The notes below the pieces were generated by a model. It searched no databases, was not told the DNA's origin, and worked only from the letters and a program-made list of their open reading frames with translations. Shown here piece by piece: positions 36,420 through 45,218 of a stretch of DNA of 64,000 nucleotides (within the stretch, counting starts at the first letter, position 1; the number at the start of each line of letters is the position of its first letter). The DNA lies in NCBI RefSeq assembly GCF_003432075.1, contig NZ_QWBU01000009.1, forward strand, positions 124,001 through 188,000, read 5' to 3'. The translations under genes were made by a program, and so were the position numbers. Source of the DNA: Shinella sp. WSJ-2. Its GTDB lineage: Bacteria > Pseudomonadota > Alphaproteobacteria > Rhizobiales > Rhizobiaceae.

Positions 36420-37442
36420 TCAGTCCGAATTGTGCGATTGCTTCAAACTTTGCCCATAAACCTCAGGAACCCTTCGACAGGTCTCCCGGCCTGCCGAAAA
36501 AAGAGGTCCTGTCGCTATCGGCCGGACTCCGCCCGAGGCGTCTCGCAGAAGAAACAGCACGTCTAGGCCAAGGTGCTGGGCAAGCTCGGTCCCGGACGTC
36601 GGACCGAGAACCGTCAACGCGGTCGCCCAGGCATCGGCTTCAGCGCAGGTTCGCGCGACGACCGTGACCGAAGCGGGCGACGACAGTAGCGGCGCACCGC
36701 GGCGCGGATTCATGGTGTGCGAGAGACGGCGACCGTTCACGACAGTCCAATGCCGGTAATCGCCAGAGGTGGCGACCGCAGCCTCCTGCAAGGCGAGGAC
36801 GGAGTGCGGCGCTCGACGGGCCGCGTCGGGACCTTCTACGGCAATGTTCCACGGTTCACCATCGGGGCGCAGACCGAGCGCCCTCATCTCGCCGTCAATT
36901 CCCACGAGGCCGGAAGTTATGCCGAAGCGCCCGAGGATCGCGACCAGCCGGTCGACGCCATATCCCTTGGCAATGCCGTTGAGGTCGATCGTGATCGGCG
37001 CGCGCTTGCGCACCGCCGCGCGAACAGGATCGAGCTCGAGCGCCACATGGGCGGGTTGGCGCGATGTCGCGAGTGCCTTCCGGATCAGGGCCCGGTCGGC
37101 CGCTTGCGGGCCAAAACCCCAGGCAACGACCGCATCGCCCACGCCGATATCGAAAGCTCCGCCCGACGCACGGCCGATTTCGAGCGCAAGATGCAGAACG
37201 TCTGCCAGACGCGCCGGCACATCGATCCAGTCGCCGACGGGACCGGCGTTCAACCTCATCAGAGCGCTGTCGGGCTTCCAGGTGGACATCTGCGCGTCCA
37301 CCTCGTCCATTTCCGCCTGAAGAGCGTGTCGAACCGGCTCCGGATCGAACCCTGCCTCCGTGTAGAACAGCGCGGACCAGCGCGTTCCCATGGTCGGTCC
37401 GTTGAGCGCGTGCCTCATCGGATCAGTAGACGTCTTCGACAT
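36420..37442 (-). CDS. apbE: FAD:protein FMN transferase (ApbE family)
   Basis: The ATG at 37442 follows GGAGGGACG and overlaps the upstream flavoprotein gene by 20 nt. The 340-residue protein shows ApbE features: GPTMGTRWS at the N-terminus, the GGAFDIGVGDAVVAWGFG stretch, IDLNGIAKGYGVDRL, and SGDYRHWTV with SHTMNPRRGAP. ApbE attaches FMN covalently to a Thr/Ser of target proteins. No signal peptide is evident, although the likely target is periplasmic; secretion before or after flavinylation is unresolved. The DUF2271 protein of the same operon has a matching acceptor motif. Confidence 0.93.
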   Translation of the reverse strand: MSKTSTDPMRHALNGPTMGTRWSALFYTEAGFDPEPVRHALQAEMDEVDAQMSTWKPDSALMRLNAGPVGDWIDVPARLADVLHLALEIGRASGGAFDIGVGDAVVAWGFGPQAADRALIRKALATSRQPAHVALELDPVRAAVRKRAPITIDLNGIAKGYGVDRLVAILGRFGITSGLVGIDGEMRALGLRPDGEPWNIAVEGPDAARRAPHSVLALQEAAVATSGDYRHWTVVNGRRLSHTMNPRRGAPLLSSPASVTVVARTCAEADAWATALTVLGPTSGTELAQHLGLDVLFLLRDASGGVRPIATGPLFSAGRETCRRVPEVYGQSLKQSHNSD

Positions 37443-39639
37443 AGCGTCCCTCCGCCTTGAGCAGGGCCGGCGTCAACCCTACCGGCGCGAGAATCTCGGC
37501 AAGCGCCGCCGAAACGCCGACGGCCATATCCCGCCCACCACAGACCATGATGCGCGCGCCGCTGCGGATCAGGGCTGCGATCTGGGCGGCATCCTCAAGA
37601 AGAGCGTGCTGGACATAGCGCGGCATCCGCCCGCGCGAGCAGGCCCCGACGAGCCGGTGAAGGCGCCCTTCGCGATGCCAGCGCGTCAGTTCGTCCTTGT
37701 AGAGGAAATCGCTGGCAGGATGACGCATTCCGAAGAACAGGTGGATCGGACGGCGACGCGCATTGGCGCGCACGAAGCCCGCCAGCGGCCCTATCCCTGT
37801 TCCAGCTCCGATCAGGATCAACGGTATCCTCCTCCTGCCGGCATGGAAGCCGGGATTGGTTCGGATGAATGCGCGAACGGCACATCCTGGCTCCAGATTG
37901 AAGAGCTGCCCGGAACAGAGCCCCGCCGGATGCTTCTTCACGACGATCTCGATGAAGCCATCGCGCCGTCCCGAAGCCAGCGAGTAGAACCGTGGAACGG
38001 ACGAGCCCTCGGGCAGCACGCCGAGAAGATCGCCTGCCGAATATCGACCGAAGCCACGCCCGGCCAACCGATGCCAGAACGGGACTTTGGGCAGCACGAA
38101 CCGCAGGATCACTGTCGGAGCTTGCACCTCCGCGCCGTATTCGCGTCGCGAAACGAGGGTCAATGGGGAGGCCGCCAGCAAGGCTGGCCGATGGACAAGC
38201 TCCAGCCCGATCCCTATTGCCTCGCCCAGCGATCGTCCCCAACGGGCAAAATCCTGCGGCGACTGCCGGTCGACGGTTTCGTATGGGATGAGCGTGCTCC
38301 ACCCTCGCGCCTCGGCGGCCCTCGCAACGACCTGGGCAAAAGCGCAGTAGGCCGGGAAGCTGCGGTCACCGAAGCCGAGCACGGCGATCGGAATGGTTGG
38401 CTCTACCGGCAGGGTTTGCAGGCGATCGAGAAACCCCCGCGCCGAAGCGGGCGCATCGCCATCGCCATAGGTTGCCGCAAGAATGAGAACGCGCCGGGCA
38501 TGCCGGTAGCGTTCAGGATCGAATGACGACATCGGCGCGGTGTGAACCGCCTGCCCGAGCTTCGTCAGCGCGGCGTGCAGTGTCGCAGCGAAGCTCCATG
38601 TGCTGCCGCTCTCGCTGCCGACAAGCAGGATCGTTTCCGCACGTCCAGCCGTTACATTGCCGTGAATCCGTGGCCGCCCGCGCCGACCCGCCAGCCACAG
38701 GATGAGGCCGGTGCCCGCCATCGCCGGCACGCCGAGCGCCATCATGCCGAGCACGAGGCCCAAGGTGGCCGCGCCTCGACCGGTATGCAGCATATAGATA
38801 GTCTCCGAGAGACGCTGCCATCCGGTCAGGTCGCTCCAGGCCAGCAGCACGCCGGTGCCCTGATCCAGATAGCCCGTGCCGCGATCCGTCTTCAGCGTGA
38901 AGACATCCGTCGCATCGGCCGGATCGGGAAACGCCAGGCTGCGCAGTTCGGTGACCGGTGTCCGTTTCAGCAGATCCATATGCGATGCGGCCATGCCGGT
39001 CCGGCCGCTCGCCTCGATGTGGGCGACGGGAGATGTGGCCGCGTCGGGAAGGAGATCGAATGTCGACGCCGTCATCCACAATGCGGTGGCCGAGGACAAG
39101 ACGAGGCCTGCGACGGCGACGCGCGCGATCTCGACATGCAATCTTCCGGCGAGCGGCCCGCGTATCGGCGCGAACCATCGCCGCCAGCCGCCGGCCCTGC
39201 GGGCGACGAGCATAGTGCCGGACACAGCCAAGACCAGCATGGCGGCAGCGCCCACTGCCGCTGCGATACGCCCGCCGTCACCGAGAAAGAGCGACCGGTG
39301 CAGACCGGTAAGCCACTGCTCGACGGCATTCGGATCGCTGGAGGCGACACCCAGCCCTGTTGCGGGATCGATGATGGCGGCCTGAGGCGCCCCACCCTCA
39401 AACCAGTAGGCGGTGATCTTGCCGGAGGGCGCGCGACGTATCTGTTCTATTTGAGGGTGGATGGCGAGGATACGTCCGGCCAGCGTCCCGACGGAAAGCC
39501 CTGCCTCGGCCTGCGGGGCGGACAACCGTTCGGCGGCGGGAAACAGCGAGAGTGCTGCACCGCTAAGGCTCAAGACCAGCAGAAAAAGAGCGGCCAGAAG
39601 GCCTGGCCAGCGATGGATGACACGGATCATGTCGTCCAC
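37423..39639 (-). CDS. PepSY membrane protein fused to flavodoxin and ferredoxin-NADP reductase domains
   Basis: The 738-residue protein starts with a PepSY_TM region (membrane segment about 10-33, further segments near 128-146, 172-190 and 296-318) with periplasmic PepSY loops. From about residue 340 a flavodoxin-like domain follows (LLVGSESGSTWSFA, AATYGDGDAP). The C-terminus is a ferredoxin reductase/sulfite-reductase-alpha type module with RFYSLASG for FAD and GAGTGIGPLAGF and VCGGRDMA for NADPH. It would carry electrons from NADPH in the cytoplasm through FAD and FMN to the membrane. It lies 3 nt downstream of the DUF2271 gene and overlaps apbE. Confidence 0.9.
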   Translation of the reverse strand: MDDMIRVIHRWPGLLAALFLLVLSLSGAALSLFPAAERLSAPQAEAGLSVGTLAGRILAIHPQIEQIRRAPSGKITAYWFEGGAPQAAIIDPATGLGVASSDPNAVEQWLTGLHRSLFLGDGGRIAAAVGAAAMLVLAVSGTMLVARRAGGWRRWFAPIRGPLAGRLHVEIARVAVAGLVLSSATALWMTASTFDLLPDAATSPVAHIEASGRTGMAASHMDLLKRTPVTELRSLAFPDPADATDVFTLKTDRGTGYLDQGTGVLLAWSDLTGWQRLSETIYMLHTGRGAATLGLVLGMMALGVPAMAGTGLILWLAGRRGRPRIHGNVTAGRAETILLVGSESGSTWSFAATLHAALTKLGQAVHTAPMSSFDPERYRHARRVLILAATYGDGDAPASARGFLDRLQTLPVEPTIPIAVLGFGDRSFPAYCAFAQVVARAAEARGWSTLIPYETVDRQSPQDFARWGRSLGEAIGIGLELVHRPALLAASPLTLVSRREYGAEVQAPTVILRFVLPKVPFWHRLAGRGFGRYSAGDLLGVLPEGSSVPRFYSLASGRRDGFIEIVVKKHPAGLCSGQLFNLEPGCAVRAFIRTNPGFHAGRRRIPLILIGAGTGIGPLAGFVRANARRRPIHLFFGMRHPASDFLYKDELTRWHREGRLHRLVGACSRGRMPRYVQHALLEDAAQIAALIRSGARIMVCGGRDMAVGVSAALAEILAPVGLTPALLKAEGRYVEDVY

Positions 39640-39642
39640 CGC

Positions 39643-40110
39643 CTAGAAGGAGTAGGCAACGGTCGAGACGTAGCGTCGACCGCGAACGGTCGTCTTCGTG
39701 CCCGCAGTGGTCAGGGGAACGGCGACCTCGTTGGGGCTGTCACGCATGTCCTCCACGGCTGCGTCGACATGCAGCGTGTAACCTGCGTCGAAAAGCGCAT
39801 CGGCAAGGTCGAGCGAGATCTCCAGCGTGCGCCCCGCACCGACGCTAGCGCCGGTAATGCCGTCGATACCGGCGCGGCCGCCAGTGGCGCGATACCAGCC
39901 CGATAGATGCTCGTAATATTTGGACTTGCCGCCAGCGACCCAGAGCGTGCCGGCATATTTGCCCTGGGGATCGGTGACGTAGAGCGCGAGATAGGCGCCG
40001 TCGCCGCCATAGTTGGTCAGCGTTGTGGTCAATGTCACCGGCCGGGCCATGGCGAGGCCAGGGAACGTGAGGGCGGTTGTCATGGCGAGAGCTGCGAGAA
40101 GCGATTTCAT
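39643..40110 (-). CDS. DUF2271 periplasmic protein with ApbE flavinylation motif
   Basis: The ATG at 40110 gives 155 residues with a signal peptide (about 1-22, ending LAMARP). The mature protein is a DUF2271 domain (LTNYGGDGAYLALYVTDPQGKYAGTLW split by a flexible loop). Residues 83-89 read DGITGAS, which fits the ApbE consensus Dxx(S/T)GA(T/S), so Ser89 is a candidate FMN attachment site. It is encoded directly before the PepSY-flavoreductase and apbE, and may be the periplasmic electron acceptor of that reductase. Its own substrate is not known. Confidence 0.85.
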   Translation of the reverse strand: MKSLLAALAMTTALTFPGLAMARPVTLTTTLTNYGGDGAYLALYVTDPQGKYAGTLWVAGGKSKYYEHLSGWYRATGGRAGIDGITGASVGAGRTLEISLDLADALFDAGYTLHVDAAVEDMRDSPNEVAVPLTTAGTKTTVRGRRYVSTVAYSF

Positions 40111-40330
40111 GTCGGCTTGCCTTCTGCGAGGAAACGGTGTCCGGGTCGTCGCAGAGCGCCGACCCGTCCTCGTCACTGTGGCGAAGCCGCCTGAGGGCTG
40201 CCTGACGGCCATCGGGATTTTCCGTCAGCACTTCGTCAGGAAACATCGGACACGGTCAGGTCCGCAGCAGATGCAGGAGCGACCGGCCTGTCGGCAGGCC
40301 AGCCGCGAAAGCTCCGGGGACTGAACAAGA

Positions 40331-40373
40331 CGGCAGCCAGCCACGCTCCGCTCAGGCGCGTGGCTGGCTGCCG
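40331..40373 (-). terminator. long hairpin between cytochrome b561 and DUF2271 genes
   Basis: A perfect 16-bp stem (40331-40346 with 40358-40373) encloses an 11-nt loop and begins 5 nt after the cytochrome stop on the minus strand. The following minus-strand bases TCTTGTTCAG are moderately T-rich. It probably ends or attenuates the PepSY-cytochrome transcript, giving the DUF2271-reductase-apbE genes partly separate control. Confidence 0.65.
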
Positions 40374-40378
40374 CTGCG

Positions 40379-40894
40379 TTAGCGCGGAGACATCCGCTGC
40401 AACGTCCCGTCGCGCAGGACGTACTGGTGCCAGACCGCCATCGCGGCATGCAGTCCGGCAAGGTAGAGGATGATCGTGCCGGCATTCTCATGAATGTCCG
40501 CGATCAGGCCCGGTGCGCCCTGCACCCGCTCGGTGATCGCCGGAAGCTGGAAGCCGAAGAAAGAAACGGGAACACCGAGGCGCGACGCCGCGTACCAACC
40601 GCTCAACGGCAGGGCAATGAGGAACAGATACAACAGCACATGTCCGGCTTTGACGGCAAGGGCGAGACGGCCATTGGACTGCGGCGCGTCCGGGGTTCCG
40701 CCCGCAAGGCGCAGGATCAAGCGCGGAAGCACCAGGACGAGCACGGCCAACCCGAACGAGAAATGCAGCAAGGGCGGGTTTTCGGCCATATGACGGCCTC
40801 CCGTCGAGGTCAGCCAGGCCCCGAGGATCAGCAGGGCTGTCAGCCAGTGGATGACGATCATGCTTCTGGAATAACGGGCCGGATCATGAGGCAT
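40379..40894 (-). CDS. cytochrome b561 family membrane protein
   Basis: The 171-residue protein follows an AAGGAGAT ribosome site and has four membrane segments with heme-ligand candidates in MIVIHWLTAL, LLHFSFGLAV, ADIHENAGTI and AGLHAAMAVWHQYV. It is of the short CybB type, related to superoxide- or quinone-linked b561 proteins. It lies 54 nt downstream of a PepSY gene, and it may exchange electrons with the flavoprotein system encoded after the hairpin. Confidence 0.9.
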   Translation of the reverse strand: MPHDPARYSRSMIVIHWLTALLILGAWLTSTGGRHMAENPPLLHFSFGLAVLVLVLPRLILRLAGGTPDAPQSNGRLALAVKAGHVLLYLFLIALPLSGWYAASRLGVPVSFFGFQLPAITERVQGAPGLIADIHENAGTIILYLAGLHAAMAVWHQYVLRDGTLQRMSPR

Positions 40895-40948
40895 GGCGGG
40901 ATCTCCTTGCGACGGTCGCAGCGCTTGAGCGATAGCGAGATGGGATTG

Positions 40949-41344
40949 CTACTTGATGGTGGTCTTGGGCCGCACGGTCGTCCCGAGCAGGGTGTTGGAG
41001 GATGTTCCGCCTACGGTGTCGTTCTGCGAGGCTGGCGGCCGCTGACGCCTCGATCCGTGACGGTCGTCATCGCGATCCCTGTGCCGGAACTTGACGATTT
41101 CGAGGGTTTCCGGATCGACCTTGGCCTTGAAAGCCAGGCCATTCCGGTCGGTTCCCCGGATTTCGTAACAGCCGTCATCGATCTTGATCCTGGCAACGGT
41201 CCAGCCTTGACTGGCGGCCATTGTTTCGACCGCTTCCCGCGGCTTCCATCGATCCATCGAGACATGGCAATCGTCGTCGTCAGCCTTGGCGATACCGGGA
41301 CCGGAAAACGCCAGAACGAGGATCGCGGCCAGCAAATGTTTCAT
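40949..41344 (-). CDS. PepSY domain periplasmic protein with basic tail
   Basis: The ATG at 41344 gives 131 residues with a signal peptide (ending GIAKA) and one PepSY domain (EAVETMAASQGWTVARIKIDDGCYEIRG). The C-terminal about 40 residues are rich in Asp, Arg and Ser/Thr and are not part of the domain. It is a sibling of the protein at 31858, diverging in the same way from a two-component system. Confidence 0.87.
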   Translation of the reverse strand: MKHLLAAILVLAFSGPGIAKADDDDCHVSMDRWKPREAVETMAASQGWTVARIKIDDGCYEIRGTDRNGLAFKAKVDPETLEIVKFRHRDRDDDRHGSRRQRPPASQNDTVGGTSSNTLLGTTVRPKTTIK

Positions 41345-41396
41345 CGTTTCATTGTTCCTGATCAACGCGCTTTCGGGGGGAACCATGGCACGCTCT

Positions 41397-41447
41397 CCTG
41401 ACGAACGCCTGAAGCAGCGATGGGGCGGTCTTCAGCAAACCGACAGC
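41397..41447. promoter_or_regulatory. paired direct repeats in second PepSY / two-component divergon
   Basis: CCTGA occurs at 41397 and 41408, and TCAGC/ACAGC at 41432 and 41443, each pair 11 bp apart. This copies the arrangement at 32202-32243, with the inner gap about 10 bp longer, that is, one helical turn. These are likely OmpR-type regulator sites for the adjacent system. Confidence 0.5.
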
Positions 41448-41490
41448 ATCGGACGCTAGGCAGGAGGATGGCGAGACGGGTGACCCTGGG

Positions 41491-42150
41491 ATGAGAGTTC
41501 TACTGATCGAAGACGATGCTATCCTCGGAAAGGCCGTGCGCGAGCAGGTTGCCGCCCTCCACTCGGTGGACTGGGTGACACGGCTCGATGCGGCGCGCGA
41601 ACATCTCCAAAGCGCGGCATACGATCTCATCCTGCTCGATCTGATGCTCCCGGACGGATTGGGCATCGCCTTTCTCAAAAAGCTTCGAGCCGAGGGCAGC
41701 GTGACGCCGGTCATCATCCTGACGGCGCTCGACCAAATCTCCGACCGCATCGCGGGCCTCGATGCCGGCGCCGACGACTACATGATCAAGCCGTTCGATC
41801 TGTCGGAACTCTCCTCGCGGCTGAATGCGGTGGCGCGGCGATACAGCGGCAACCCGAATCCTCTCATCGAGATCGGCGACCTGCGCATCGATCTCGCCGC
41901 CCGGACCGTGATGCACGGCGCGCGCCCTGTTGAGCTTACCGGTCGCGAATGGGCGCTGTTCGAAGCATTTCTGCAGCGGCCCGGCATCGCGATGACCAAG
42001 GCGCAGCTCGAAGATCGGCTCTATGCATTCGGCGCAGAGGTCGAGAGCAATACGATCGAGGTTCACGTCAGCAGACTGCGCAAGAAGCTCGGCCACGGCG
42101 CGATCGATACGGTGCGGGGCATCGGGTATCGTCTTGGAACGGCAAGATGA
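41491..42150 (+). CDS. OmpR-type response regulator
   Basis: The 219-residue protein has receiver acidic residues IEDD, phospho-acceptor Asp50 in LILLDLMLPDG, and the conserved Lys in YMIKPF. The C-terminal winged helix contains SNTIEVHVSRLRKKLG and DTVRGIGYRL. It is paralogous to the regulator at 32595 and lies divergent from the PepSY gene. It overlaps the kinase gene by 4 nt. Confidence 0.94.
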   Translation: MRVLLIEDDAILGKAVREQVAALHSVDWVTRLDAAREHLQSAAYDLILLDLMLPDGLGIAFLKKLRAEGSVTPVIILTALDQISDRIAGLDAGADDYMIKPFDLSELSSRLNAVARRYSGNPNPLIEIGDLRIDLAARTVMHGARPVELTGREWALFEAFLQRPGIAMTKAQLEDRLYAFGAEVESNTIEVHVSRLRKKLGHGAIDTVRGIGYRLGTAR

Positions 42151-43475
42151 AGCGGCCCAGGAGCCTGCAATGGCGGCTCTCGCTATCGCTGGGGCTAGGG
42201 CTAACGGTGTTATGGGCACTTGCCGCGGTCGTGACCGCGCAGATGCTGCGCCACGAAATGGACGAGGTGTTCGACAGCGCCCTCGAAGAGACGGCGCAAC
42301 GCATCCTGCCGCTTGCGGCGATCGAGATCATCGGCCGCGATGCCGACGACACCGAACAGCGCGTTGCCACGCTCCGCCAGCACGACGAGTATTTCACCTA
42401 TGTCGTGCGCGATGCCGCGGGCAAGGTTCTGCTGCGATCGCACAGCGCCGATCTCGCGGCATTCCCGCCGTTTTCCGGAATGGGCTTTGCCACGACGCCG
42501 ACGCACCGCCTCTACTCCGACGCGACCCTCCAGCAGAATCTGACCATCACCATCGCGGAGCCCCTGTCGCATCGCCGGATGACCGCCGGGCGACTGTTGC
42601 TCGGGCTGAGCCTGCCGCTGGCCGTCATTGTCCCGCTCGGCTTGATCGGCATCTGGGTCATTGTCCGGCTGTCCATGACCCCGGTTCGGACCTTCCGCTC
42701 GCAGATCGAGGGGCGCGGCGGCGGTGATTTGACACCCATCGACGCGGAGGACCTGCCCTCGGAGATCGGCCCCGTCGCCAAAGCGGTCAACCACCTCCTG
42801 GACCGATTGACGCGTACCTTGCAGGCCGAGCGCAGCCTGGCGGCCAAATCGGCCCATGAGCTGCGGACACCGGTGGCTGCTGCACTGGCGCAGGCGCAGC
42901 GCATGATCGCGCAAGCGCCGGACGACGCCACGCGCGAGCGCGCCGAGGATATGCAGACCGCCTTGCGGCGCCTTTCCCGCCTCACCGAGAAACTCATGCA
43001 ACTGGCGAGAGCCGAGGGCGGACGCCTTCTCGCCGAGGCGCCGGTCGAGATCGGCGCCATCCTGCGAATGGTTGTGAGCGAATTCGACGGGCAGGCCGAG
43101 ACTGCAGGGCGCATCGACCTGACACTGCCAGACGCGCCGGTATTCGCAAGCATCGACGCCGACGCCTTCGCCATCCTGGCCCGGAACCTGATCGAAAACG
43201 CCCTCAAGCATGGCGTGCGGGACGAACCGGTCGCCGTCACCTTGTCGGCAGACGGCTGTCTGCGCGTCACGAACGCCGGCCCGGTCGTGCCTTCCGCAGT
43301 GCTTGCGCGGCTGAGCGAGCCCTTCGAGCGCGGTCAGGCTCTGGTGCGGGGGGCCGGCCTGGGGCTCGCCATCGCCCGGACCATTGCTGCCGGAACAAAT
43401 GGACGGATAGAACTCCAATCTCCCGCAAGCGGCAGGATTGACGGGTTTGAGGCAAGGTTCTTCATAGACAAATGA
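42147..43475 (+). CDS. sensor histidine kinase
   Basis: The ATG at 42147 overlaps the regulator stop and gives 442 residues. Membrane segments at about 12-32 and 148-175 bracket a short periplasmic domain of about 110 residues. A HAMP-like region leads into the H-box KSAHELRTPV with His237. The catalytic domain has LIENALKHG and GAGLGLAI. It is the QseC-like partner of the regulator upstream. The sensed signal may relate to flavin/redox activity of the neighbouring module (inference). Confidence 0.93.
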   Translation: MKRPRSLQWRLSLSLGLGLTVLWALAAVVTAQMLRHEMDEVFDSALEETAQRILPLAAIEIIGRDADDTEQRVATLRQHDEYFTYVVRDAAGKVLLRSHSADLAAFPPFSGMGFATTPTHRLYSDATLQQNLTITIAEPLSHRRMTAGRLLLGLSLPLAVIVPLGLIGIWVIVRLSMTPVRTFRSQIEGRGGGDLTPIDAEDLPSEIGPVAKAVNHLLDRLTRTLQAERSLAAKSAHELRTPVAAALAQAQRMIAQAPDDATRERAEDMQTALRRLSRLTEKLMQLARAEGGRLLAEAPVEIGAILRMVVSEFDGQAETAGRIDLTLPDAPVFASIDADAFAILARNLIENALKHGVRDEPVAVTLSADGCLRVTNAGPVVPSAVLARLSEPFERGQALVRGAGLGLAIARTIAAGTNGRIELQSPASGRIDGFEARFFIDK

Positions 43476-43519
43476 TCATCGACATCGACGCCAGATGCTG
43501 AAAGGCAACTCGGGAGACC

Positions 43520-44785
43520 ATGGACACTGACGCCCTGCTCAGCCGCCTTGCGGTATCGCTTTCGATCGGTCTGCTGATCGGCCTGGAGCGTGGATGGCGT
43601 ACCCGCAACGAGGAAGACCATCTGCGCGCGGCAGGTCTACGAACGTTCGCGCTGACCGGTCTCACCGGCGGCATTACCGGCGCCCTGGCCCGGCAGTTCG
43701 ACTCTGGCCTCGTGATCGGTCTTGTTTTCCTCGGGTTCACCGCGGCATTCGCCTCCTACCACTGGCTCGAAGCGCGGGCCGAGCGAAATTACAGCGCGAC
43801 ATCCGTCGTCGCCGGCATAGCCACGTTCCTGCTGGGAACGCTTGCCGTCGTCGGCGACCTTGCAGCCGCCATCGCCGGGGCTGTTGCCACGGCTGTGCTG
43901 CTTGCCCTGCGCGAGCCGTTGCATCGTTGGGTCGCGTCGCTGAGCTGGAATGAGATCCGGTCGGGCCTGACGCTTCTGGCAATGACCTTTCTCATGCTGC
44001 CGATCCTGCCGAGCAGGCCGGTCGATCCCTGGGGCACCGTCAATCCATATGAGATCTGGTTGCTGACCATCCTGATCGCCGCGGTCTCCTTCGCCGGCTA
44101 CGTCGCCGTCCGCGTGTTCGGGGACCGGCTTGGCGTCCTGATGACGGCGATCGCGGGCGGGCTCGCCTCTTCGACAGCGACGACCTTGACGCTGGCAAGG
44201 CTTGCCCGCCGGCACCCCGAGTCCAGCACGCTGCTTTCCTGTGGCGTGCTTCTTTCCGGCTTGACCATGATCATCCGCGTTGCAGTCGTGGCGACGGCCT
44301 TGAACCCAAGCTTGCTTCCGCATCTCAAATGGCCATTGCTCATCGGCGGTGGCGTGCTCGCCATCGGCGCCGGGCTCCTGCTGCTACAAAGTCGCGGCTC
44401 CTCCGAACAGCCGGAACTTACGATCACCAACCCGCTGGAATTGGCGCCTGCCCTGAAAATGGGGACACTCATCACCGTGGTCATGGTGGTGTCGCATCTG
44501 CTTCAGCAGTCGTTCGGGAATGCGGGCGTTCTGGTGACCGCCGCCGCTTCGGGCATCGCCGATGTGGATGCGATTTCGATCTCCATGGCCCGCCTGGCGT
44601 CGCATTCGATCGAGCCCGGTCTTGCGGCAGATGCGATCCTGATCGCCGTGGCCATGAATACACTTGTCAAAGCCGTGATGGCGGCATGGGTCGGAGGCTC
44701 AAGGATCGGTGGGCCCGTCAGCGCCCTTAGCGTGCTCGGCCTTGCGGCCGGCATGGCAGCGTCTCTGTATCTTGGCCGTTCGTGA
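43520..44785 (+). CDS. MgtC/SapB family protein with DUF4010 domain
   Basis: This 421-residue membrane protein has about twelve segments. The N-terminal part carries the MgtC motif SLSIGLLIGLERGW and RTFALTGLTGGITG; the C-terminal part is DUF4010 (GLASSTATTLTLARLARRHP, ASGIADVDAISISMARL). Homologues are larger than MgtC proper (about 230 residues), and their function is unclear; links to Mg2+ or metal-ion handling are guesses. It follows the kinase gene after 44 nt with a GGGAGA ribosome site. Confidence 0.88.
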   Translation: MDTDALLSRLAVSLSIGLLIGLERGWRTRNEEDHLRAAGLRTFALTGLTGGITGALARQFDSGLVIGLVFLGFTAAFASYHWLEARAERNYSATSVVAGIATFLLGTLAVVGDLAAAIAGAVATAVLLALREPLHRWVASLSWNEIRSGLTLLAMTFLMLPILPSRPVDPWGTVNPYEIWLLTILIAAVSFAGYVAVRVFGDRLGVLMTAIAGGLASSTATTLTLARLARRHPESSTLLSCGVLLSGLTMIIRVAVVATALNPSLLPHLKWPLLIGGGVLAIGAGLLLLQSRGSSEQPELTITNPLELAPALKMGTLITVVMVVSHLLQQSFGNAGVLVTAAASGIADVDAISISMARLASHSIEPGLAADAILIAVAMNTLVKAVMAAWVGGSRIGGPVSALSVLGLAAGMAASLYLGRS

Positions 44786-44863
44786 ATTGAGGGGGAGATT
44801 GCGGCCGGGCATGCGGCCACACTCGGGCCTTGATGGGTCGGTCTGGTCGGCTGTAAGCGATGG

Positions 44864-44898
44864 TTTCGGGGAGAGTGGTGTCGCTGATCTCCCCGAAA
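44864..44898. terminator. bidirectional hairpin between convergent genes
   Basis: An 11-bp perfect inverted repeat (TTTCGGGGAGA / TCTCCCCGAAA) with a 13-nt loop lies between the MgtC-like gene and the convergent YdcH-like gene. The A/T ends on both sides suit termination in both directions. Confidence 0.6.
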
Positions 44899-44943
44899 TC
44901 GGGTAATGCAAGCGGGGCAGCAAAACGCGGCCTCGCAGTCCCC

Positions 44944-45183
44944 TCACGCGTTGCGGAGCGATGCCACGATCTTGTCTTTTAACATCAGCCGCTGGCGGCG
45001 CAGATCGGCCTCGGCTGCTTCGGAAATGGCGTCGAGACGTGTCTCGGACCGATGAATCTTGTCGTTCACCGCGTCATATTCCGTCAAAACATGCGCAAAC
45101 TCCGGGCTTTTCGCCTTCAGGGCATGAATGGCGTCCGTCTGGTCTGGGAATTCGTCGCCAAGAGTGTGAGGTGTATTCGACAA
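44944..45183 (-). CDS. YdcH/DUF465 family small protein
   Basis: A TTG start at 45183 follows AAAGGAGAAAG and gives 79 residues. The protein is an antiparallel helical hairpin typical of DUF465: KSPEFAHVLTEYDAVNDKIHR followed by an EADLRRQRLMLKDKI helix. The family is uncharacterised. It lies 35 nt downstream of the hypothetical gene at 45219. Confidence 0.82.
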   Translation of the reverse strand: MSNTPHTLGDEFPDQTDAIHALKAKSPEFAHVLTEYDAVNDKIHRSETRLDAISEAAEADLRRQRLMLKDKIVASLRNA

Positions 45184-45218
45184 GGTTCTTTCTCCTTTTC
45201 TGCAATTTCGCCCCGGCG

